Source of the DNA: JAVKBW01 sp964352715
GTDB taxonomy: Bacteria; Pseudomonadota; Alphaproteobacteria; UBA8366; Aestuariispiraceae
Reading direction: 5' to 3'
Assembly: GCA_964352715.1 (NCBI GenBank)
Contig: CAYGSU010000017.1
Location: 1-57,743, forward strand
DNA length: 57,743 nucleotides
The translations under genes were made by a program, and so were the position numbers. Shown piece after piece: positions 1-8,528 of this stretch. Under the pieces are notes generated by a model. The model was given only the letters and a program-made list of their open reading frames with translations. It searched no databases and was not told the origin of the DNA. Positions within the stretch are counted from its first letter, which is position 1, and each line of letters begins with the position of its first letter.

Positions 1-319
1 AAAGCTTGGCATTGTTCTGCGTTCGATAAAGGTGCTTGCGTGTCCCCGCAACCAAAAATACGACGAAATATCAGCTACTTACAAAAACGCCTCGGCCTGC
101 AAGTCGGGGCGTTTTTGCGTTCAGGGGCATTTTAGGAGCAATTGCTCCCAACGACAGCCAACGATCCTCATCAAATCCAGTCGTGGGTGCCGCGTCAGTG
201 TTTTGCCTCGCCACTCTGCCGATATCGTTGCGCAGGAGAAATCATCGTTTGTAAATCTGTTTTATCGCATCCCCTTCACTATCTTCAGTGACGGTGTCTT
301 TTCTCATGGCCTCCAATCG
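1..319. other. Left-edge region without a convincing gene
   Basis: No open frame here shows recognisable protein features, and the short frames that exist have no credible ribosome binding site. The only structure I can support is the terminator-like hairpin at 83-116. The first 80 bases may be the end of a gene or RNA lying outside the window, but nothing identifies it. Confidence 0.4.
83..116. terminator. Bidirectional rho-independent terminator-like hairpin
   Basis: AAAAACGCC (83-91) pairs with GGCGTTTTT (108-116), and the stem continues inward with mostly paired bases to a small loop. The A-run before and the T-run after the stem make it terminator-like in both directions. It could end a gene left of the window on the plus strand and the minus-strand GGDEF/EAL-like gene that stops at 320. 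Confidence 0.55.
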
Positions 320-1948
320 TCACAGATTTTGGGAAGGAGGAGTCTGCGACACCAGGGGCAATTCAGACCGCCAACCATCATTGACGTGCGGGCTAATCGT
401 ATAAAAGTCCGGCTTTATCTCTTGCAGCGACTGCAGACTTCGGACGCCCGGTATGCGGTCTATGGCGATGCGCACATTGTGCCGGCGTAATTGCTTGAAA
501 AGCACAGTGCCGGCGTTCGGGTCCCGCCGAAGCATCGACTGCAGTTCCGGAAAGTCAAAGATGGCAAGCGATACCCGGGAATCAGTTAAGTTGATGTTTC
601 CAAGGCTCGGTTTGGTAAGACGGAGTGCTGTGTACCGGCTATAGTTGCGCAGAAACCGCAATACTTCCGCGATGCGCCCGTGGTGCAAGTCTTCCGGAAT
701 TTCCCTTACGTCTATGATCAACGACTGAGCTGCCTTGCCGATCGCACTGCCTAAGATATTGTAATAGGTGCGCGCGGATTGTGGGTTGGCCAGCGTCTGA
801 AAGTTCACGTCGATGACCGTTGCAGGCATCGTCGCTGGGTCTATCCGATACATATGCTCGAGAACAGCGCCCAGCAGCATCGCGTCGAGCTGTCCCAACA
901 GCTTTGGCGCATTTCCGTAAACTTGCCGAAGACGTTGGGCGTCCGCCTCGCAATTGGCGTTAAATGTAGCAAGCTTAATCGGTACGCGTTTACCGTCGAC
1001 CGATCGCACGTCAGTGAATTGGAGAGTAGGCCTCTCGGCGAGTGACCTGAGTAGGGATGCTGCTTTATTTCTGAGTTGAGCCGACGCATTAATGATCTTG
1101 CCTTTGATCAGATCGACAACATCAGGAATCCCGTCGATATCCTCGGCCTGAATTTCGATCTCGTACGTCGTCGATCTGACGTCGGACATGCTCGCACGAA
1201 TTTCAGCATCGAGCTCGAACTCGGCCAGTTGGTCGGTCGCGTCCTCGCCAAGCAGTGCTTCGCGAATTTCCTGGCCGAGTGCCTTGGCCTTGAACCAGGC
1301 CGGTTCGTTGCTCAGCTTGGCGAAGCAGACAATGTAGTTACCTTCGGCGTCACGGCGAAACACGTCCTCTTCGGACAGGCGAAGCTTCAGTATCGAGTCA
1401 GCGATGCTGTAAGCTCTTGATGCTAGTCTCTCCCATCGGTCGCCGAGCGACAACCGGACATCTTCAAGACCAATCATCTCCAAATGCCCGGCGGTGAACT
1501 TACCGTTCGCGCCAGCGACCATAGAACGAACTTCCGCCATAGTCGATTGTTCGGGCGGTGCCTTTGCCGATTCTCTGTTCTCGATGCGCGATAGCAGCAC
1601 GAGAACGCTTACGTAGTCGGAAGACGGTTGGATAACCGAGAATTTCGCGTTGAAATGGATGTTCCGGCCTGCTGCGTCCCGAGCGAGAAGGCAGGCGCAC
1701 CATGGCGCGGCGGTCGTCTCGATTGCATTTTTAAACTTTTCTACCAGTTGGCCTTCCGGCAAGCCGATGTGGAACCTGCCTGTAAACTTCCCGCCTTCTA
1801 TGGATCCGGCGGAGTTGCCGAGTAGTTCACATAGTTTCTGGTTTGCAACCTCGATTGTTCCCGATGCGTCGACGATGACCAGCGGCGCCTCGATCGTAGA
1901 AACAATCTCGTGAAGCTGTTGCTTCGTTCGCACGGATGCGTTGGACAT
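320..1948 (-). CDS. PAS-domain protein with degenerate GGDEF/EAL-like modules
   Basis: The product is 542 residues, apparently soluble and without a signal peptide. Residues about 10-120 look like a PAS sensor (VIVDASGTIEVANQKLCELL). The middle part (about 150-245, DVFRRDAEGNYIVCFAKL) resembles a worn-down GGDEF fold without a GGDEF signature. The last 180 residues resemble an EAL fold (VRIAIDRIPGVRSLQSLQEI), but the E-x-L motif and metal ligands are not recognisable. I infer a sensory or scaffold protein, not an active cyclic-di-GMP enzyme. It lies 192 bases downstream of a histidine kinase on the same strand and may share its signal. The exact partner is unknown. Confidence 0.6.
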   Translation of the reverse strand: MSNASVRTKQQLHEIVSTIEAPLVIVDASGTIEVANQKLCELLGNSAGSIEGGKFTGRFHIGLPEGQLVEKFKNAIETTAAPWCACLLARDAAGRNIHFNAKFSVIQPSSDYVSVLVLLSRIENRESAKAPPEQSTMAEVRSMVAGANGKFTAGHLEMIGLEDVRLSLGDRWERLASRAYSIADSILKLRLSEEDVFRRDAEGNYIVCFAKLSNEPAWFKAKALGQEIREALLGEDATDQLAEFELDAEIRASMSDVRSTTYEIEIQAEDIDGIPDVVDLIKGKIINASAQLRNKAASLLRSLAERPTLQFTDVRSVDGKRVPIKLATFNANCEADAQRLRQVYGNAPKLLGQLDAMLLGAVLEHMYRIDPATMPATVIDVNFQTLANPQSARTYYNILGSAIGKAAQSLIIDVREIPEDLHHGRIAEVLRFLRNYSRYTALRLTKPSLGNINLTDSRVSLAIFDFPELQSMLRRDPNAGTVLFKQLRRHNVRIAIDRIPGVRSLQSLQEIKPDFYTISPHVNDGWRSELPLVSQTPPSQNL

Positions 1949-2140
1949 TTACGTGTCCTTTCGTCTGCTCAGTTGCCTATGTGTATGTTCACTGCTGTTG
2001 ATGATCGCGGCCGATACGTCCAATCGCGCATGCCGAACCTTCAATGCTGCCAGCCACTGACGGCGGTGAAGCTCCGGCAGCCTCTGCGCGTGGCATTTAC
2101 CCAATCTTTCCAAGCCGATGTGAGTGAAAAACATGGCACG

Positions 2141-3125
<985 letters not shown>

Positions 3126-3133
<8 letters not shown>

Positions 3134-3365
3134 CGCTGCGCTCCAAAGAGGCATTGGCGACAACGGTCAACACCCGTCCGACCACAGCGCCATGGTCGTC
3201 CCGGACACAGATGGCAAATCCGCGACGGAACCCGTCGTTGCATCCGATCTTTGCGCACATTGCCACCGCTTGCAGCATTGCGGCGCAGCGACCGGTCAGG
3301 ACAACGCCCTCTTGGTCTTCGTCCGTGCCGTGTTTATCGTAGGTATGAAAGAAATAACGCTGCAT
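3126..3365 (-). CDS. DUF6894 family small protein
   Basis: A 79-residue protein starting MQRYFFHTYDKHGTDEDQEG, which matches the DUF6894 pattern of a short RYFF-type start, an Asp-x-Glu-Gly turn and a basic or hydrophobic tail. The family is common in Rhizobiales and related groups, often beside kinases and stress genes, and its role is unknown. A GGAG-type ribosome binding site lies just upstream of the ATG. It overlaps the histidine kinase gene and is probably its operon leader. Domain assignment is from recall of the family pattern. Confidence 0.65.
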
Positions 3366-3571
3366 AAATAATCTCCGCCAATGCTTGAGGAATTGGTATG
3401 GCGGTGCCGTGAAACAACCTTGTAAGAATACGAGGAAACGCCTATGCTTGTGCTTATCTACTGGGCTAGATTTTCTTGTGTCGGAAGAGGGTCCTGCGGT
3501 CGCTAGACGCGTCGAGAAGCATTGGCGTTTGCTACTGCAGAGGCGGCAGACCCTGATGCCGGGAGGACAAG

Positions 3572-4510
3572 ATGTCCCGTACCGTGACGACAGCGAACAA
3601 CAAGAGTGAAGCTACAGAGCGGCTACCGGACAGGCTCGATACCGGCGCGTCCTGCGAGGCTGATCAGCCGTTACGGCAGAGCGGAATTCGTGTGGTGGGC
3701 GAAGTGCCGTGGGGTTCCCATATCTGCATCTTCTACGAGACCAAGGACGATCTGCTGGATACCGCGGTGGCCTATTTCAAGGCCGGCTTGGCGAGCAACG
3801 AATTCTGTGTCTGGGCGATCTCGGAGCCGATTACCGAGGCCGATGCCAAGGCCGCGCTAAGCCGCGCCATCCGCGAACTGAAGGCGCATCTGGCAGCCGG
3901 CCGGATCGAAATCATCCACGGAACCGACTGGTATCTGCGTGGGAACGAATTTGATCTGCAACGTATCACCGGCGGGTGGAGCGAGAAGCTGCGCGGCGCG
4001 CTGGCCCGGGGCTTCGATGGCATGCGGGTTAGCGGCAACGCATTCTGGATTGAGTCCAATCACTGGCAGGCCTTCTGCGAGTATGAGCACGAACTCGACC
4101 GTTCACTTTCCGGACAACGGATGGTGGTGCTTTGCACTTACTCGCTGCAGGTCAGTCGGGCGGTCGACATGCTTGACGTGGCGCGCGCGCACAATTGCTG
4201 CACCGCCCGCCGCAACGGCGATTGGGAATTCCTTTCGACGCCGGAGTTGAAGCAGGCCAAACTGGAAATCGAACGGCTACACGGCGCGCTCGACGTTTTG
4301 TCCAATCCGTTCGAGGGACATGATCTCCTGACGCCGCGCGAGCGGGTTGCGCTGGCGCAGATCGTGCGCGGCGCCTCCAGCAAGGAAGCAGCGCGCACAC
4401 TCGGCATTAGCCCACGTACTGTCGAGTTCCACAGGGCCAACGTGATGCGCAAGCTCGGCGCCAGGAACACAGCCGACCTCGTGCGCCGGGTGCTTGGCAC
4501 AGCAGCGTAA
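3572..4510 (+). CDS. MEDS-domain LuxR-type transcriptional regulator
   Basis: A 312-residue protein. Residues about 42-205 form a MEDS (DcmR-type sensory) domain: VPWGSHICIFYETKDDLLDT near the start, then FCVWAISEP and FDGMRVSGNAFWIESNHW. Residues about 250-308 are a LuxR/FixJ helix-turn-helix (LTPRERVALAQI, then KEAARTLGISPRTVEFHRAN). MEDS domains are thought to sense small carbon compounds or redox signals, but the ligand here is not predictable. A strong GGGAGGA sits 5 bases before the ATG. It is transcribed away from the DUF6894-kinase operon and may regulate that shared promoter region. Confidence 0.8.
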   Translation: MSRTVTTANNKSEATERLPDRLDTGASCEADQPLRQSGIRVVGEVPWGSHICIFYETKDDLLDTAVAYFKAGLASNEFCVWAISEPITEADAKAALSRAIRELKAHLAAGRIEIIHGTDWYLRGNEFDLQRITGGWSEKLRGALARGFDGMRVSGNAFWIESNHWQAFCEYEHELDRSLSGQRMVVLCTYSLQVSRAVDMLDVARAHNCCTARRNGDWEFLSTPELKQAKLEIERLHGALDVLSNPFEGHDLLTPRERVALAQIVRGASSKEAARTLGISPRTVEFHRANVMRKLGARNTADLVRRVLGTAA

Positions 4511-4555
4511 GTTGCTCGGATGCGGGTACATTCGTGTCACTTGGTTTACAGATTA

Positions 4556-4628
4556 TACCGGACACACGGGTAACAGAACGTCGCTAAGACCCAGATATCG
4601 CACGCATGCCGTTCGGCAGTGTCCGGTA
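4556..4628. repeat. Inverted repeat, possible IS or MITE remnant
   Basis: TACCGGACAC (4556-4565) and GTGTCCGGTA (4619-4628) are perfect 10-bp inverted repeats enclosing 53 bases that encode nothing. The ends look like terminal inverted repeats of a transposable element, and GTTACCCGTGTGTCCGG on the minus strand resembles sequence seen at the ends of some IS elements. No transposase is present and I see no clear target duplication. A simple operator or hairpin remains possible. Confidence 0.35.
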
Positions 4629-4680
4629 AAGCTCATTGTATGGAATAGTCTTGGCCCGGCAGCGTTGGGATCGGGGCCCG

Positions 4681-4923
4681 CTACAGCAACAAGGGCGCCT
4701 CGCCCATCGTGCGTTCCACCGGGTATGCGAGTCTGAAGATCCACACGCCGACAAGAACGCCAAATGGAAGCGCGGTAAGCTCGCCGATCAGCACCGCTTC
4801 ATCCCCATACCCGAACTTACGCGTCATCGCCCAGGCCAAAGCTGCGACGATGCCGAAAACAGTTGAGCCGACATACACGGCAGCACAGGCCGCGGTGAGG
4901 GCGCTTGAGAGCTTCCCAGCCAT
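4681..4923 (-). CDS. Small two-helix membrane protein of unknown function
   Basis: An 80-residue product (MAGKLSSALTAACAAVYVGS...) with two strong hydrophobic segments at about 8-30 and 40-65, separated by a short charged loop (MTRKFGYGDEA). I do not recognise the family. The frame could extend upstream to 5004, but the extra 27 residues are polar and low in quality, so the ATG at 4923 is preferred. It stands alone between a possible mobile-element remnant and a candidate small RNA. Confidence 0.45.
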   Translation of the reverse strand: MAGKLSSALTAACAAVYVGSTVFGIVAALAWAMTRKFGYGDEAVLIGELTALPFGVLVGVWIFRLAYPVERTMGEAPLLL

Positions 4924-5019
4924 GATTTTCCAGAGGAATTGTTGCACAGAACACTCAGATGATAGAGAGGAATGCTTGCTACAAGATACAGTCGGCAGTA
5001 CCACCGCATTATATTTTCT

Positions 5020-5119
5020 AATCCATGGTTCGAGATTACAGGCGCTTCGCCTGTCACTCTCTCCGCTATGGATTCATGCAAAGGCCCGGTCCGAAAGGAA
5101 CGGGTCTTTTTATTTTTTC
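5020..5119 (+). ncRNA. Candidate structured small RNA ending in a terminator
   Basis: This non-coding stretch holds nested stems: AATCCAT (5020-5026) with ATGGATT (5068-5074), and inside it ACAGGCG (5038-5044) with CGCCTGT (5048-5054) around a CTT loop. A terminator hairpin with a U-tract follows at 5082-5119. An unpaired pyrimidine tract (CACTCTCTCC) lies between the stems. The arrangement fits a small trans-acting RNA of about 100 nt or a structured 3' end. I do not recognise it as a known family. Confidence 0.35.
5082..5119 (+). terminator. Rho-independent terminator
   Basis: AGGCCCGGTCC (5082-5092) pairs with GGAACGGGTCT (5097-5107) around a GAAA loop, with one mismatch and one G-T pair. 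A T-rich run (5107-5119) follows. The direction is plus strand. It lies about 170 bases before the MFS gene of the glucosylglycerol operon and insulates that operon. Confidence 0.7.
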
Positions 5120-5284
5120 TTAAGTCTTTGATATTGAACACTTAAACCATACTGCGTCTGCGAAATAAAAATGCTGCAGTTGCGAAATGAACGAGTCGAC
5201 CTAATATTAGGAATTAAATCCGTACGACTGTAACAAGGGAGAAGTCCGAATCACGCTGCGTATAGACCAAGGAATGCCCCTGTC

Positions 5285-6610
5285 ATGGTAGCGACATTGC
5301 TGCGCATAGCGCCCTTTACGATGCTTCTGCTCAGCGTCGCTTTACTCATGCTGGGCATCGGTCTTCAGAACACCCTTCTGGGCGTCAGGGCCGGTCTCGA
5401 AAGCTTCTCGAGCATTGAAGTGGGGTGCCTGATGGCGGCCTATTTCGTCGGATTTCTGGCGGGGTCGCTGCTGGCGCCACTCTATGTTTCCCGCGTCGGC
5501 CATATCAGAACCTTCTCCGGCCTTGCCTCCCTTGCGTCCTGCGCCGCCCTGTTTCACCTCGTGATGATCGACCCGTATTCCTGGAGTTTCTTCCGGTTCA
5601 TCACCGGTTTCTGCATCGCCGGCCTGTATCTTGTGGTCGAAAGCTGGCTCAACGGGCGTGCCGACAAGGACTTTCGCGGGGTCCTGCTGTCCGCTTACTT
5701 CTTCGTCAATCTCGGCGCCGTCGCGTTCGGTCAGTTGTTGCTTCAAACCGACGACCCGAAAAGTTTTGAATTGTTCGTCTTTGCCTCCGTTCTAGTATCG
5801 CTGGCAATCCTGCCGGTTGGTCTGACGCGCACAGAAGCACCGGCCGCCACGCGAACGGCCAGGTTCAGTTTTTCGACGCTGACGCGCATTTCACCCTACG
5901 CCCTGGTAGGCACGGCCATGGCGGGCATCGCGAATGGTGCGTTCTGGGGGTTGGCGCCCCTGTACGGCGTACAGATCGGCGCAGCTTCTGACGCCATTGC
6001 CGTTGCGATGACTGTCACGATCCTGGGCGGTGCGGCGCTGCAGCTACCGCTTGGCCGTCTGTCGGACATGATCGACAGGCGTATCGTCATGAGCGCCGCC
6101 AATGTGGTTCTGGCTGTTCTGGCTGCCGCCATTGCGCTCGGCCTGTATGCAAACGAAACGGTACTGCTGGTGCTTGCCTTCCTGTTTGGCGGCATGCTGC
6201 TGACGCAGTACGCTTTGTGTATCGCCCATGCGAACGATTTCGTCGCCGATGGCGGATTCGTGCAACTGGCCAGTGCGCTGCTGCTCGTGTTCGGGTCCTG
6301 CGCGGCAATCGGTCCGATTGTCGGGTCTGTCTTCATGACGCTGTTCGGGCCGAAAGCCCTGTTCTGGCTGGTCACCGCCTGCGCCTTGCTGAGCACGCTG
6401 TATGCGGTTTGGCGGATGTCTCGTCGTGACACGGCGAACGCGCCAGGTGCGCTTGATTTCGCGCCGGCGACGGCAGGCCTTTCCGGCGGCATTCTTGCCC
6501 CGAACCAGGCCGCTTTCGAAGGTGTCGGCGATGATGCGCCGATGGAGCCGCTCGCCGCGACCGGCCGAAATGAGCCGAAGTCATCGACCATATCAGGGGA
6601 AAAACAGTGA
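5285..6610 (+). CDS. MFS transporter (YcaD-like), first gene of the glucosylglycerol operon
   Basis: A 441-residue major facilitator protein with about 12 membrane helices. The N-terminal half begins at once with a helix (TMLLLSVALLMLGIGLQNTL) and carries YFVGFLAGSL and FRFITGFCIAGLYLVVESW, the pattern of YcaD/Fosmidomycin-like MFS proteins. The C-terminal 60 residues are hydrophilic and low-complexity. It overlaps the next gene by 4 bases and heads an operon for glucosylglycerol synthesis, so export or retrieval of glucosylglycerol or a precursor is a fair inference. The substrate is not visible from sequence. The Shine-Dalgarno is weak (AAGGA about 12 bases upstream). Confidence 0.75.
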   Translation: MVATLLRIAPFTMLLLSVALLMLGIGLQNTLLGVRAGLESFSSIEVGCLMAAYFVGFLAGSLLAPLYVSRVGHIRTFSGLASLASCAALFHLVMIDPYSWSFFRFITGFCIAGLYLVVESWLNGRADKDFRGVLLSAYFFVNLGAVAFGQLLLQTDDPKSFELFVFASVLVSLAILPVGLTRTEAPAATRTARFSFSTLTRISPYALVGTAMAGIANGAFWGLAPLYGVQIGAASDAIAVAMTVTILGGAALQLPLGRLSDMIDRRIVMSAANVVLAVLAAAIALGLYANETVLLVLAFLFGGMLLTQYALCIAHANDFVADGGFVQLASALLLVFGSCAAIGPIVGSVFMTLFGPKALFWLVTACALLSTLYAVWRMSRRDTANAPGALDFAPATAGLSGGILAPNQAAFEGVGDDAPMEPLAATGRNEPKSSTISGEKQ

Positions 6611-7731
6611 ACGTTCCGACGCCGTGGGCTTCGCATCCGCGCAGATACCATTCGATTGCTGTCCTGGGGGCGGGTTCCTGGGGAACAGCCCTCGCCGCTG
6701 CGTCCACCCGCGCTGGCTGCGATGTTCACCTGTACAGCCGACGCCAGGAAACGGCGGATGATATTACCATCGACTGCCGCAATAGCGCCTATCTCGGCGA
6801 CCAGGAATTGCCGGTCGGCATTCGCGCCAGCACGAACCTGAGAACTGTGCTGTCTGGCGTCGAGGCGGCGCTGCTTGTCGTACCGTCCGGTAGCGTTCGA
6901 GAAATGGCACATGCCATGGCGACTGTCATCGATGCCTCAACGCCGGTCGTCTTGTGCGCGAAAGGGGTCGAGGCGCAAACCGGCCTGCTGCTGAGCGATG
7001 TCGTGCGTGAAGAGATACCGGGCCAGCCGGTCGCCGCCCTGTCCGGCCCAACCTTCGCAGATGAAGTGGCGGCTGACCTGCCGACCACGGTCACCATTGC
7101 GTCGGAACCCGTTCCCGGTGAGCCGTTTGAATCCGGTGTCGCTGCCCGGCTGGCCTGTTCGATCAGTGCAGGTTCGTTTCGCGCCTATGTATCCGATGAC
7201 CTGACAGGAGTCGAAATCGGCGGTGCTATGAAAAATGTTATCGCCATCGCCTGTGGCATTTCACGGGGGGCGGGGTTTCGCGCCAATATGACGGCGACGC
7301 TTATCACGCGCGGCCTTGTGGAGATGACCCGTCTGGCTACCGAGCTGGGTGGCCGTGCCGATACGGTCTCTGGGCTTTCCGGGCTTGGCGACCTGACGCT
7401 GACATGTTCCAGCGAACAGTCACGCAACTTGCGATTTGGCCAGCAGCTTGGCGCTGGTGCAAAACGCGAGCAGACGTTCAATGGTGAAAAGGTTGTTGTC
7501 GAGGGGGTGCAGAACGCTGTTTCCGTAACCGATCTAGCCCGCGGGCAAGGACTTGTCCTGCCGATTTGCGAGGCGGTTCGCGCCATCGTGCATGACGGAG
7601 CCGACATGGTCTCCACGCTCGGCGCGCTGTGGGCTCAGCCGATCGAGGCGGAACCGCATGACATGGACTTTACCTTCAGGCATCCCAATGCGATCGGCGC
7701 CCGCGAAAAGATCGAGGAGTTGATCGGATGA
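6607..7731 (+). CDS. gpsA: NAD(P)-dependent glycerol-3-phosphate dehydrogenase
   Basis: This enzyme reduces dihydroxyacetone phosphate to sn-glycerol-3-phosphate in the cytoplasm. The 374-residue product has the N-terminal Rossmann motif VLGAGSWGTALA (about 18-29), the CAKGVE and SGPTFADEVA segments, the catalytic-lysine region EIGGAMKNVIAIACG, and GLSGLGDLTLTC, all typical of GpsA. The start is a GTG overlapping the MFS stop by 4 bases. In this operon it probably supplies the glycerol-3-phosphate acceptor for GgpS, and a separate housekeeping gpsA likely exists elsewhere (inference). It runs slightly longer than the usual 330-340 residues because of a short N-terminal extension. Confidence 0.88.
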   Translation: MNVPTPWASHPRRYHSIAVLGAGSWGTALAAASTRAGCDVHLYSRRQETADDITIDCRNSAYLGDQELPVGIRASTNLRTVLSGVEAALLVVPSGSVREMAHAMATVIDASTPVVLCAKGVEAQTGLLLSDVVREEIPGQPVAALSGPTFADEVAADLPTTVTIASEPVPGEPFESGVAARLACSISAGSFRAYVSDDLTGVEIGGAMKNVIAIACGISRGAGFRANMTATLITRGLVEMTRLATELGGRADTVSGLSGLGDLTLTCSSEQSRNLRFGQQLGAGAKREQTFNGEKVVVEGVQNAVSVTDLARGQGLVLPICEAVRAIVHDGADMVSTLGALWAQPIEAEPHDMDFTFRHPNAIGAREKIEELIG

Positions 7732-8528
7732 CGCGCCGCAGCTCAAACCTGGCTCCGTCATTCACGCTTGCCACCGATCTCGACGGCACGTTTCTTGGCG
7801 GGTCGGCTTCCGGTCGCCGGGCGCTCTACGCCTGGATAGAAGAACACCGTGCGGCGGTCGACCTGATTTTCGTGACCGGGCGCGATCTTCCGTTTGTCGA
7901 GTCGTCCTGTGTCGATGGCATAATGCCGTGGCCGGATTATGTAATAGGCGATGTCGGCACAACCATCGCCGTGCGCGACCCGAAGACCAACCGCCTGCAT
8001 CCTGATCCGGAGCTTGAGACCCCGATTGCTGCTTTGTGGGGCGATGGTATCGACCCGATCCGTGAAGCACTCGATGCAGCGCCGGGCCTTGTGCCGCAGG
8101 ATGGCCCGTTCCGGTACCGGATGAGCTATCACTACGATCCGTCCCATTACGATCCGGCAATCCGACAAACCATCGAGGCGGCGGGCTTCGATTGTCTTGT
8201 TTCCGACAATCGCTTTCTGGACGTGTTGCCAAAAGGCGTCAGCAAGGGGCCTTCATTGATGCGGCTGCTTGCCCATCTGGATATGCCGGTCGACCGCGTG
8301 CTGGTGGCAGGCGACACGCTGAACGATCTTTCCCTGTTTGAAACGGGCCTGTCCGGCGTTGTTGTCGGCAATGGTGAACCGGCGCTGATCACGCAGGTCA
8401 TATCCCGGAACAATGTTTATGTCTCGGACCGACATGGCGCGGCGGGCGTGCTGGATGCCATCCGCTCGCTGGGTTTTGTCGATACTGTTTTGCAAGCCGT
8501 TGAATCCGAAAAGGAGTTTCAGTCGTGA
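7728..8528 (+). CDS. HAD-family glucosylglycerol-phosphate phosphatase (predicted)
   Basis: A 266-residue HAD hydrolase of the sucrose-phosphatase-like (IIB) type: motif I TDLDGTFLGG (about 17-26), motif II FVTGRDLP, a conserved Lys in LPKGVSKGPSL, and motif IV VAGDTLNDLSLF. The cap sits between motifs II and III. It is placed directly before ggpS with a 4-base overlap, so removal of phosphate from glucosylglycerol-phosphate is the likely reaction. In several proteobacteria a related HAD domain is fused to GgpS; here the two activities are on separate chains. It is unrelated to the cyanobacterial StpA-type phosphatase. Function rests on family plus context. Confidence 0.75.
   Translation: MTRRSSNLAPSFTLATDLDGTFLGGSASGRRALYAWIEEHRAAVDLIFVTGRDLPFVESSCVDGIMPWPDYVIGDVGTTIAVRDPKTNRLHPDPELETPIAALWGDGIDPIREALDAAPGLVPQDGPFRYRMSYHYDPSHYDPAIRQTIEAAGFDCLVSDNRFLDVLPKGVSKGPSLMRLLAHLDMPVDRVLVAGDTLNDLSLFETGLSGVVVGNGEPALITQVISRNNVYVSDRHGAAGVLDAIRSLGFVDTVLQAVESEKEFQS

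Noticed and set aside
3385..3609. Small plus-strand frame before the MEDS-LuxR gene
   Set aside because: No ribosome binding site, no domain, and it runs into the real gene in another frame.
5028..5075. tRNA-Ser-like 3' end (GGTTCGAG ... CTCTCTCCGCTA)
   Set aside because: The GTTCGA and acceptor-like parts do not have T-arm spacing, no D-arm or anticodon arm precedes them, and the stems present are of a different type.
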